Both the position numbers and the translations under genes were made by a program. Shown piece by piece: positions 9,095 through 16,950 of a stretch of DNA of 35,454 nucleotides (positions within the stretch are counted from its first letter, which is position 1; each line of letters opens with the position of its first letter). This DNA is from Rhodospirillaceae bacterium (GTDB lineage Bacteria > Pseudomonadota > Alphaproteobacteria > MPNO01 > UBA2964): positions 92,177 to 127,630 of the forward strand of contig PAPV01000013.1 of assembly GCA_002709075.1 (NCBI GenBank). The letters run 5' to 3'. Below the pieces are notes generated by a model. The model saw only the letters and a program-made list of their open reading frames with translations. It did not search any database and was not told the DNA's origin.

Positions 9095-10885
9095 TCAGAC
9101 TTGTTTATCTTTGAATAAAATAAAGTTTTCTATAGCTAACACATCCATCTCGGATCGCATAAAACAATTATAAGCATCTAGGGGCGAACATACTATTGGT
9201 TCATCGCGGACGTTGAAGCTGGTATTGACAAGAACGGGACACCCGGTTTTCTGCATGAATTTTTCTAATAATTTATGAAATCGCGGGTTTGTCTCAGCAT
9301 TTACTGTTTGAACACGCGCGGAATTATCAACATGGGTTATAGCTGGAACAGAACTTCTAATGGCTTTTAAGCGGTCTAGTCCTTGAAGCTTCGTCTCTTG
9401 CTCGCTCAACTCACGAAGCTTCTCCTCCTTAACGTCAGTGACTATTAGCATGTAAGGACTTTCACCCTCCAGGTCGAAAAATTCATCAGCAAATTCTTCA
9501 AGAACGGCAGGCGCGAACGGTCTAAAACTTTCTCTATATTTAATTTTCATATTCAATTTTCGTTGCATATTTATAGAACAAGGATCGGCAATAATTGATC
9601 TATTTCCAAGTGCCCGTGGCCCAAACTCCATACGCCCGCCGAACCATCCAATAACTTGTTCGTTGGCAAGCGCATCGACAACCTTCTGCGTGCACTCATC
9701 CTCACTTAATTCCTCAAAAACAGCATTCGCAGTTTGCAGGGTCGACCTAATTTCTTCTGAAGAATAGGAAGGTCCTAAGTAAGCACCGGACATTCCGTCT
9801 TTGTTACGAAGATCGCGAGGCTCGCCATTCTCGATTGCATATGTTAGGGCTGCACCTAGTGCCCCTCCTGCGTCACCTGAGGCAGGTTGAATCCAGATCT
9901 TATCGAACGGTCCTTCCCGAAGTATTTTTCCATTTGCAACACAATTCAGCGCAACTCCGCCTGCGAGACAAAGATTATGTGAACCTGTAATTTGTTTTGC
10001 TCTTCGCGCTAGCCGCAACATGATCTCTTCGGTGACCTCTTGGATTGAACGTGCAATATCCATATGGATTTGTTTCAGAGGTTCCCCCGTTTTCAAGCGA
10101 GGTATTCCACCCATTGCGGCTTCAAATCGTTCATCTGTCATGCTCAGGCCAGCGCAAAAGTTAAAATTTTTCATTTTAAGTGCAAATGAACCATCTTCCT
10201 TAAGATCCAACAGATTTTCTAAAATCTGATCCACAAACCGAGGTTCACCATAAGGGGCTAATCCCATGACTTTATATTCCCCATCATTTACCTTAAATCC
10301 TAGGAAATGAGTGAAAGCTGCATAAAGTAAACCCAATGAATGCGGAAATCTCTGTTCCTCTAGAAGTTCAATTTTATTTACGTTGCAAAAACCAATGGAT
10401 GTTGAGGCCCATTCCCCAACGCCGTCCACTACAAGTACGGCAGCTTCTTTAAAAGGCGAGGGATAAAATGCACTGGCTGCATGGCTATGATGATGAAGAC
10501 CAAAACGCAATTGACCCGCCTGAATGGAATTATTCTCAATTTTATTTAGTTCTTTTAGAAGAGTGGAATGCAGAAAAATTTTTTCTTTTACCCAAATTGG
10601 TATAGCTTCTACGAAAGATCTAAAGCCCAATGGGGTATAGGCTAAATATGTTTCTAGCAAGCGATCAAAAGTGAGTATTGGTTTGTCGTAGAAAACTATA
10701 CTGTCAACATTCTCAAGCTTTATCTTAGCCTGTCTTAAACAATACATAATTGCATGTTTAGGAAAGGAAGCATCTGCTTTAATCCTACTGAACCTCTCTT
10801 CTTGAGCTGCAGCAATTGTTTTCCCGTTGATTACAAGTGCTGCTGCGCTATCGTGGTAGTATGCGGATATTCCGAGAGTGATCAT
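9095..10885 (-). CDS. NodU/CmcH-type O-carbamoyltransferase (second copy)
   Basis: This 596-residue protein has the same two-domain layout as the enzyme at 1692-3533. The N-terminal ASKHA domain starts MITLGISAYYHDSAAA and has HHHSH at 131-135, VDGVGEWAS and LCLAGGVALN. The C-terminal domain has GRMEFGPRALGNRS and ESFRPFAP. The first 105 residues match the other copy almost gap-free, including the FYDKP and RLLETY segments. All catalytic motifs look intact. It lies downstream of its own DUF5989 and SxtJ genes and upstream of a methyltransferase. Two different acceptors, or two positions on one glycan, are plausible reasons for keeping both copies (inference). Confidence 0.95.
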   Translation of the reverse strand: MITLGISAYYHDSAAALVINGKTIAAAQEERFSRIKADASFPKHAIMYCLRQAKIKLENVDSIVFYDKPILTFDRLLETYLAYTPLGFRSFVEAIPIWVKEKIFLHSTLLKELNKIENNSIQAGQLRFGLHHHSHAASAFYPSPFKEAAVLVVDGVGEWASTSIGFCNVNKIELLEEQRFPHSLGLLYAAFTHFLGFKVNDGEYKVMGLAPYGEPRFVDQILENLLDLKEDGSFALKMKNFNFCAGLSMTDERFEAAMGGIPRLKTGEPLKQIHMDIARSIQEVTEEIMLRLARRAKQITGSHNLCLAGGVALNCVANGKILREGPFDKIWIQPASGDAGGALGAALTYAIENGEPRDLRNKDGMSGAYLGPSYSSEEIRSTLQTANAVFEELSEDECTQKVVDALANEQVIGWFGGRMEFGPRALGNRSIIADPCSINMQRKLNMKIKYRESFRPFAPAVLEEFADEFFDLEGESPYMLIVTDVKEEKLRELSEQETKLQGLDRLKAIRSSVPAITHVDNSARVQTVNAETNPRFHKLLEKFMQKTGCPVLVNTSFNVRDEPIVCSPLDAYNCFMRSEMDVLAIENFILFKDKQV

Positions 10886-10933
10886 GTAGAAACCGATTCG
10901 ATTTGTGTGCCGTCAGTCAATGACATAGCTGAT

Positions 10934-11086
10934 CTAAAAGATCGCGTATAAAACTGGTGCAATCGCAGAACTTTGCACTACAACAAGGAAGCCGCCAATC
11001 AAAACGAGAGCAAGAACTACAGGAAAAAACCAAAACTTTCGGGTTTCTATTGAGAACTTTGCTAATTGTTTTAGTAGTTGCCACAT
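10934..11086 (-). CDS. DUF5989-family single-helix membrane peptide (second copy)
   Basis: This 50-residue protein starts MWQLLKQLAKFS, carries the KFW motif at the membrane interface, one hydrophobic helix (about 20-37) and a QSSAIAP tail. It matches the small protein at 1523-1672 in size, topology and tail motif. It sits between the SxtJ-like gene (gap 28 bases) and the carbamoyltransferase (gap 48 bases), exactly as in the first cassette. Its function is unknown. Confidence 0.8.
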   Translation of the reverse strand: MWQLLKQLAKFSIETRKFWFFPVVLALVLIGGFLVVVQSSAIAPVLYAIF

Positions 11087-11114
11087 CCTAGGTTTTCCGA
11101 TTTATCTGAAGATT

Positions 11115-11504
11115 TTAGTAGAAATTTTTTAAATTTTCTAGAGAACACCGTCGTTTCACTTTGTGAAAATTTGAGTTTGAATTTGTGTGTTTTCTTATTT
11201 CCATTGCATCTCTACCAAATAACCGCATACATAGACCAATTGGCATAATAAGTACAAAATAAACTGTGCCAAGTAACAAAAAATTAATTGTAAGAAAAAT
11301 ATATTGCGCCCCCCAAACCCAGACGCGATTAATTGGAAGTAAAGCAATAGGAAAAATGCCACCAACTACAATAAAAATAGCGCCAATTACAGTGGTTGTA
11401 ATTGGGAGTGTATTCCATAATAAGAAAATTGCGAAGGAAAGCAGAAGAAAAACTGTTCCGACTGCTAAACCGAATGTTCTATTGCTTAATTTGTGTTTTT
11501 GCAT
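11115..11504 (-). CDS. SxtJ-family small membrane protein (second copy)
   Basis: This 129-residue protein has a short polar N-terminus and hydrophobic segments near 9-28, 34-55 and 66-93, then CMRLFGRDAME, the counterpart of MRMFGKDPL in the first copy. It heads the second, inverted carbamoylation cassette. The 102-base gap upstream (11505-11606), which separates it from the SGNH gene on the same strand, is AT-rich with no clear promoter. The conserved pairing with a DUF5989 peptide and a carbamoyltransferase suggests the three products act together at the membrane. Confidence 0.72.
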   Translation of the reverse strand: MQKHKLSNRTFGLAVGTVFLLLSFAIFLLWNTLPITTTVIGAIFIVVGGIFPIALLPINRVWVWGAQYIFLTINFLLLGTVYFVLIMPIGLCMRLFGRDAMEIRKHTNSNSNFHKVKRRCSLENLKNFY

Positions 11505-11606
11505 ATTCAGAAGATTAACTTATGCTCAAAGTATCTTCATTTATCATATTCAATATTAATTTTCAATTTTCATATCCTGTTGTGTGTAAATTGCATGAAA
11601 ATACAT

Positions 11607-12698
11607 CTATTTTATAATATCTATGTTAATTAATTTCTCAGCAATCGCCGCAGCCAAAGCTGAATTACCTGCTTCATTATAGTGCCCATCATATTTCCAA
11701 AAATACGAGCGGGTGGACACACCCTTTGTCATTGCCGTAGTTATGAGTTCCTTCCGAATATCAATTAGTTTTATCCCTGTCAGTTTGGCGGCTATCTCGA
11801 TATCTTCATAGCTATCAATTGCTATTGGCTCAGATGATGACCCAAGGCCTTTGATAGGAATAGGGAGTATTACAAATTGACTCCCTTCGGATAGTGCATT
11901 GTTTTGCATGTTTCGTAGAACTTTTTCCACTGGGATAGGTGATTTTTCGACCGTCCATTTATATCCAAAGCTATCCTGCCGAAAAATATTGGTTAATGGC
12001 CACCAGTCAAAATAGTAATTTACTGCGCGTGCAACATAGGAATGTTTAACAATAAATCCCCACCAAGCATTTCTATGAATTTCTCTTACACGTGTAAGGA
12101 TTTTTTGCCGAGCCTCATTATTCTGATAAACCATAAAAAAATTTCTGTAGCATTCTTTAATAATATTTGGGTACATATCATCTTGTTGGTTACCAACAGT
12201 GTACTGGTAGATAATTAAATCTGGTTTCAACAGAGAGGAAAATCTTTGTAGTAATTTTTGATGTATTACTGTGCCGGTTCCAGAAAGCCCCAAGTTAATT
12301 ACTTCCAATGGTTTATTCAGTCTATTTTTTAAGATCAATTCTAATTTCTGGGTCCAAGTTTTTGATATTTCTACTTGGCGTGATGCAGTAAAAGAATCCC
12401 CTACTACAACTATTCGAAATGCTTCTCTCTTCTCTATTTGTCGGTCAGTGTCATGAAAGCCTAGGTTGTTTACGTGGAATTTTAAGTCAATTTCATTAAG
12501 TCTCATGAATTGGTCTGTGCTGTTAGGAATATAAAGAGCTCCAAACTCTTTTGATGGGACCAGATTGCAGGGTGCATACTGTATTCCGGTGACAGGTATG
12601 GGAGCTGCGAATCTAAGTAGTACTTCAAAGCCCCCCAAAAAAAACACTAGCATTACTGCTATTGCCGCAAGTCTGATTTTAACTAAATTTTTGGCCAT
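11607..12698 (-). CDS. membrane-anchored SGNH-hydrolase-like protein, GDSF type
   Basis: This 363-residue protein has an N-terminal anchor (about 9-28), then a classical SGNH fold: VVVGDSFTA with Ser102 (block I), INLGLSGTG (block II), QYTVGNQQDD (block III) and KYDGHYNEAGN with Asp337/His339 near the C-terminus. It lacks the CC, CX4C and DCCH features of the other four SGNH proteins here, so it belongs to a different branch, closer in motif style to polysaccharide O-acetyl transfer/esterase proteins such as AlgJ/AlgX. It starts 4 bases after the disrupted sulfotransferase, suggesting co-transcription. Substrate is unknown. Confidence 0.78.
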   Translation of the reverse strand: MAKNLVKIRLAAIAVMLVFFLGGFEVLLRFAAPIPVTGIQYAPCNLVPSKEFGALYIPNSTDQFMRLNEIDLKFHVNNLGFHDTDRQIEKREAFRIVVVGDSFTASRQVEISKTWTQKLELILKNRLNKPLEVINLGLSGTGTVIHQKLLQRFSSLLKPDLIIYQYTVGNQQDDMYPNIIKECYRNFFMVYQNNEARQKILTRVREIHRNAWWGFIVKHSYVARAVNYYFDWWPLTNIFRQDSFGYKWTVEKSPIPVEKVLRNMQNNALSEGSQFVILPIPIKGLGSSSEPIAIDSYEDIEIAAKLTGIKLIDIRKELITTAMTKGVSTRSYFWKYDGHYNEAGNSALAAAIAEKLINIDIIK

Positions 12699-12702
12699 AT
12701 TC

Positions 12703-13608
12703 TTACTGAATACCCCATTCCAGTGGATTTATACCTTGATTTTTCATTAATGTGAGTGCTTGATTTACCGTTGAGGATTTTAATTCTTTTTTCCATTGTC
12801 CTGTCTTCCCGGATCGGGTGAACCTCACATTGGATTCTGTGACCCACGGTGTGGGTTGCTCATATTTGAGTTTTGGGTTCGGTACGCGATGTCCATGATA
12901 TTCGCCGCTTGATTCTTCCATTCTTCAAATAGAAGTGAAATCAGATAAACTAATAGCACGATCAAGATTATTTGTTGTAAAATCAACACCCCAGTTCTTA
13001 AGGGCATCTGATATGACAATGTTTGGATTTGAGCGTGCGTCTTCGTATTTGATAATACTATCTGCCAATTCGCTATTCTTTTTCCACATGTTGCACCAGT
13101 CATCTAAACGATCAAGTACAAAGGTATCCACCGAAATGGAACCTCGCGTTTCAGCGACAAATTCCACGGTCGCATACCAAGTGCTTAGGAGAGTATCCAA
13201 GGGATTACGATAAACAAATGCAATATTGCCAAAGGATTTCCATGAATTATCTGCAATAGCATGGCTGTGGAAAAGGACTGGGAACTGACCCTGTTGTTTT
13301 TCCAGTGGTTCTCGAAAGTCCCCTCGCCTAAACGCATAAGGAAAATCACTATTGGGTTGCAAATTATTTAACTGAGTGTAGGTGAGAGTTGTATTGAATT
13401 TAGGGTTAGTACTCACATGGATTAAATGCTGGTAAATGAAACGCAACCAAGTGTTTCCTGACTTCGGAAATCCACAGAGTATTAGAGCCTTTTTAGGTAT
13501 TTTGTTTCGGTTTGTAAAATCTAGGTACTCCGATATAGCGGATAATACCTGTGTGTCTTGTCCGATTGATTTTGCAAACTCTGCAAAATGTTTATGATTT
13601 TTGACCAA
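12703..13608 (-). pseudogene. sulfotransferase interrupted by an in-frame TGA
   Basis: The first 227 codons (13608 down to 12925) encode the N-terminal part of a PAPS-dependent sulfotransferase: FPKSGNTWLRF (5'-phosphosulfate loop, about 47-57) and FVYRNPLDTLLS (3'-phosphate site, about 131-142). A TGA at 12925-12927 stops it after DFTSI. Reading on in the same frame gives RMEESSG and another 65 or so residues, including RSGKTGQWKK, the C-terminal PAPS-binding loop (RxGxxGxW) that complete enzymes need. Together they make about 301 residues, normal for the family. There is no frameshift, only one stop codon. It is either a recent nonsense mutation, a read-through gene or a sequence error. Confidence 0.75.
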
Positions 13609-13759
13609 CTTACTGAAAGCTCCCTATTTTAGTGTTGATAGGAAGCAAATTATATGAGTATTTAGCTTCTTGAAAGATAAATTGGTCGACCCATAAAATA
13701 TTAACCTTGTTCATTTATCCAGTGTGGTCGGAAGTTTATTAGTACATTTAGGTTGTTTC

Positions 13760-13764
13760 GGAGG
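13760..13764 (+). promoter_or_regulatory. ribosome binding site GGAGG for the UGM-like gene
   Basis: A perfect GGAGG lies 5 bases before the ATG at 13770 and fixes that start. It is among the strongest Shine-Dalgarno sequences in the window. The surrounding 161-base gap (13609-13769) is a divergent promoter region; it also holds a weak GAAGC/GCTTC inverted repeat. Confidence 0.6.
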
Positions 13765-13769
13765 TCAAA

Positions 13770-14966
13770 ATGAAGACAGCACTCATTATTGGGGGGGGTA
13801 TGGCCGGTTGTGCGGCAGCACATCAACTTGAGCTTTCTGGTGGTTGGGATGTCACCTTAGTAGAGGCCGCCCCATTCTTGGGTGCTGGTGTTAGAACTAT
13901 GTGGCATGGGGGACACCCGTATACCTTTGGTCCCCGTCATTTTTTGACACAAAATGAACGAGTATATAAATATTTTAATGAAATAATTCCCTTAAGGTCT
14001 TGTGCCGAACACGAATTTATTACCTATGTTGAGCAGGACAATGCATTCTATGCTTATCCCATAAATATGCAGGATGTCCGAGAAATGCCGGATTATCCTG
14101 AGATTAACAAAGAAATAGAAGAGAAGAAGCGTGAGAAATTTATCGGTGCTCAAAATGCAAAAAACTTAGAGGATTATTGGATTGGTTCCGTCGGACAAAA
14201 GCTTTTCGACAAATTTATTGACGGTTATAACAAAAAAATGTGGTTAGTAGATGATTGTAAGGAGATTGATACATTTAATTGGTCACCTAAAGGGGTTGCA
14301 CTCAAAGACGGACCCAAAGCGGCTTGGGATGAGGCATGGTCATGCTATCCGTTTGCAGAAAATGGTTATGATGAGTACTTCGACTTTGCGACTAAAGAAG
14401 TCACGGTCTTGCTTAATACAAAAATTGATCAATATGACATCGAAAATAAGAAGGTTTCCCTTGAGGGCCAAGAAAAGGCTTTTGATGTAATCGTAAGTAC
14501 GATTTCCCCTGATGTAATTTTAGATGAACGCTATGGTGAATTACCGTTCCTGGGTCGGGAGTTTCACAAAATAGTCTTTCCCACCGAATTTGTATTCCCA
14601 GAAAATGTGTATTTCCTTTATTATGCTGACTCAGACAGCGCACACACACGGCTAGTCGAATACAAAAAGTTCACAAAACATGTTTCACCCACTACGTTGG
14701 TAGGTATGGAAATACCATCACACGGAGGGGGAAAACATTATCCACTGCCTTTTCAGTGGGCTCAAAAAAGAGCATCCCAGTATTTTAGTGATTTTCCGAC
14801 CGAAGGGGTTTTTTCTATCGGACGTGCTGGAAGTTACCTGTATGGCCTCGACATTGATGATTGTATTTGGCAGGCAATGTTAATGCGGGAAATGTTGGAG
14901 CAGGGCGGGCAAACCCACCCTGTTCCCGGGGAGGATTATCATTTTCCAGAAATGCAGGGGCGATAG
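13770..14966 (+). CDS. UDP-galactopyranose mutase-like flavoprotein
   Basis: This 398-residue protein begins with an FAD-binding motif (LIIGGGMAGCAAA, 5-17). Several segments recall UDP-galactopyranose mutase: YTFGPRHFLTQNERV in place of the family's GPHxFHT region, YPINMQDV, LFDKFIDGYNKKMW, RLVEYKKF and the C-terminal GRAGSYLYGLDIDDCI. The mutase converts UDP-galactopyranose to UDP-galactofuranose. Here the GPHxFHT histidines are changed (GPRHFLT, residues 54-60), so the reaction may differ. A run of eight G (13791-13798) lies in the fourth part of the FAD motif. It faces the PhyH-like gene tail to tail with a 12-base gap. Confidence 0.75.
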   Translation: MKTALIIGGGMAGCAAAHQLELSGGWDVTLVEAAPFLGAGVRTMWHGGHPYTFGPRHFLTQNERVYKYFNEIIPLRSCAEHEFITYVEQDNAFYAYPINMQDVREMPDYPEINKEIEEKKREKFIGAQNAKNLEDYWIGSVGQKLFDKFIDGYNKKMWLVDDCKEIDTFNWSPKGVALKDGPKAAWDEAWSCYPFAENGYDEYFDFATKEVTVLLNTKIDQYDIENKKVSLEGQEKAFDVIVSTISPDVILDERYGELPFLGREFHKIVFPTEFVFPENVYFLYYADSDSAHTRLVEYKKFTKHVSPTTLVGMEIPSHGGGKHYPLPFQWAQKRASQYFSDFPTEGVFSIGRAGSYLYGLDIDDCIWQAMLMREMLEQGGQTHPVPGEDYHFPEMQGR

Positions 14967-14978
14967 TTTCTAGACTTA

Positions 14979-15854
14979 TCAGTCGTTGGACCAAGGCGGT
15001 AATTTATCTGGGTCAATATCACCTAGTTGCCATTTCGGTCTGCCATCGTCATGGAATAACTCCATTGCTTGTATAGGGCCAAAAAATTTATCATTACTTA
15101 ACTCAAACCAAGCTGCAAAATCTGGTAATGCAAATTCTTGTATTATTCTTCGCGTCTTGTGCCAAGTTATTAGGTTGCATGAATACACTGGTTTTCTTCC
15201 TCCAGCCTCATGGTAACGACGCAATGGAGTTTTAGAGTCGTATAAAACCATGTCTCCCGGTTCAAGTGTAGGTCGAAGAATGAATGAGTCCTTATCCATA
15301 AGTTTTTCTATTTCTTTAGGTTCAATCCATGGTGCTCCTTTGACAGAGGGTTTGCTCTGTACAGTAAGAAAAACAGAATGCGCATTGGCTAGCCACTCCA
15401 CGCCATATCCACAATCTTCAGCTTGTCCATTTAAACTTAGCCAAACACTCGTATGTGAAACTCCTGTTATGCCAGCACATTGATCTTGCCAAAATTGCGC
15501 ATGTGATATAGGCAGACGGGCAGTCAATCGTCGATAGACAGAGTTCCACATAGAAAGAATGATACTCCTGTTCGTCTCTGACTGGAGGTCTGGCAAAAGA
15601 GTGTCAAAAAGTGGGTTTTCCCTTAGAAGTCTTACAGGAGAGAAATAAGGATCTTCTGGATCTTCAATATCCCCTAAACGAAGAACAGCTCCTTTAATTT
15701 TTTTAAATGCAGTATCAGCACGTTTAAAAAGCTCTTCCGTGTCTTCTGCATATGCACAATTTCTGATTATCACAACTCCATACTGTGAAAGACACTCTTT
15801 AAGAACGTCAGAACTTGCAGTATTAAAATCAAATTCCAATTTTGGACCTAGCAT
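14979..15854 (-). CDS. PhyH-like dioxygenase-fold protein with altered metal site
   Basis: This 291-residue protein resembles phytanoyl-CoA dioxygenase-like Fe(II)/2-oxoglutarate enzymes and the intact relative at 18307-19176. Matching segments are FWQDQCAGITG (121-131) against LHQDEIAGISD, SVWLSL against TLWVQL, and LEPGDMVLYDSKTP (197-210) against LNRGDALFFSSRCP. The HxD metal motif reads WQD (Trp122, Asp124), and Leu211 takes the place of the distal His. Two of the three iron ligands therefore seem to be lost. It may have a non-iron role or be inactive. It ends facing the UGM-like gene and shares a 139-base divergent gap with the sulfotransferase at 15994. Confidence 0.65.
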   Translation of the reverse strand: MLGPKLEFDFNTASSDVLKECLSQYGVVIIRNCAYAEDTEELFKRADTAFKKIKGAVLRLGDIEDPEDPYFSPVRLLRENPLFDTLLPDLQSETNRSIILSMWNSVYRRLTARLPISHAQFWQDQCAGITGVSHTSVWLSLNGQAEDCGYGVEWLANAHSVFLTVQSKPSVKGAPWIEPKEIEKLMDKDSFILRPTLEPGDMVLYDSKTPLRRYHEAGGRKPVYSCNLITWHKTRRIIQEFALPDFAAWFELSNDKFFGPIQAMELFHDDGRPKWQLGDIDPDKLPPWSND

Positions 15855-15993
15855 TATTTAAATTCTCTTAAAATGATAACTGAAATAAAGTTCACGGTAA
15901 TTGTTTTCTTGTGCATTAGGCTAATATCGTGGGATACTCAACGGTAACTTATCAAAATATTTTTTCATAATCTGTAATTAATAATAAAGTTTT

Positions 15994-16950
15994 ATGTCTC
16001 TAGGCAACGAAAAACCAGTTCTGATATCAACTGTTCCAAGATCAGGAACATTTTGGTGCCATTACTTCTTTCATTTTCTAGGTAAGGCTATGAAAAATAA
16101 GTTTCTAGATATATCAGAGGTTACAAATTACCCAAAAGAAATTAATGGAATTGTAGACGCCTCACCACTGATAGTTGCACATTCTTGGTGTCCTGGTTAT
16201 AAGGAGCTAAGTGATCAACTTAGCGCAGATTGGGAAAAATTGGAATCCGGCGAAGGCCACGACTACGGATCACAAATAATTTTAAATAATAAAATGGAAT
16301 TTTCGCCCTTTAAAAAACCTGATGTTCGAATTGTGTTTGTATACAGAAACCCACTCGATCAGGCACTATCTCATTTTTTCCAGACCAATGCTCATGAAGG
16401 TTTGCCCACATATAAATCAGCGGAAAGCTTTTTTGCAGAATATCAGTCATTAGAAAAATATTTGAAACAGTTTTTGACCTTCTTTGAGGTAAAAAAAAAG
16501 TTTCCGGGCAATATACTTTTAGTACGATATGAGGATCTTTTTCGAAATCCGTCTAAGATTTTTTTAAACATGGTTGAACATATAAAGTATCCATTAGATG
16601 TAGCTGATCCCACTTTAGCTTGCTGGTTGGGCATGAGTAACGCTCGATATCTTCAAACAAATCATCGGAAATTATTTTTGAGTATATATCCAAAAATTAA
16701 GCAGGGACGTGTGGAGTTAAGAAAGCTTGTAGAAAGAGTTGTTGATGAAACTCAACAGGACTCGATGTTACGTATTGAGGCGAAGCTTGGTCGAGCGCTA
16801 ACCGGTGAGCATATGAGAGAAGGTTCCTCGCACATAAATTCAGGGTTTCCTGGCAGTTGGCGAGAGCATTTTAGCGATGAAATATTTGAGGGTGTTTTAG
16901 AAACTTTAAAAATATTCGACCTTTCTGAAAGGGATTTTGATTTTGGATGA
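15994..16950 (+). CDS. PAPS-dependent sulfotransferase
   Basis: This 318-residue protein carries the 5'-phosphosulfate loop STVPRSGTFWCHYF (12-25) and the 3'-phosphate motif IVFVYRNPLDQALSHFF (113-129). Near the C-terminus NSGFPGSWREHF fits the RxGxxGxW PAPS loop, with Asn in the first position. It should transfer sulfate from PAPS to a hydroxyl, here probably of a sugar, in the cytoplasm. Its stop overlaps the start of the next gene by 4 bases (ATGA at 16947-16950), so it is translationally coupled to SGNH paralogue 3. It is the only uninterrupted sulfotransferase in the window. The upstream divergent gap 15855-15993 shows no clear promoter. Confidence 0.88.
   Translation: MSLGNEKPVLISTVPRSGTFWCHYFFHFLGKAMKNKFLDISEVTNYPKEINGIVDASPLIVAHSWCPGYKELSDQLSADWEKLESGEGHDYGSQIILNNKMEFSPFKKPDVRIVFVYRNPLDQALSHFFQTNAHEGLPTYKSAESFFAEYQSLEKYLKQFLTFFEVKKKFPGNILLVRYEDLFRNPSKIFLNMVEHIKYPLDVADPTLACWLGMSNARYLQTNHRKLFLSIYPKIKQGRVELRKLVERVVDETQQDSMLRIEAKLGRALTGEHMREGSSHINSGFPGSWREHFSDEIFEGVLETLKIFDLSERDFDFG

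Noticed and set aside
12703-12921. A separate 72-residue gene starting at ATG 12921
   Set aside because: It is in frame with the preceding sulfotransferase, separated only by a TGA and one codon, and encodes that family's C-terminal PAPS loop, so it is the tail of a broken gene.
12925-12927. TGA as a selenocysteine codon in the sulfotransferase
   Set aside because: Sulfotransferases have no catalytic Cys or Sec at this place, and I saw no convincing selenocysteine-type hairpin after the codon.
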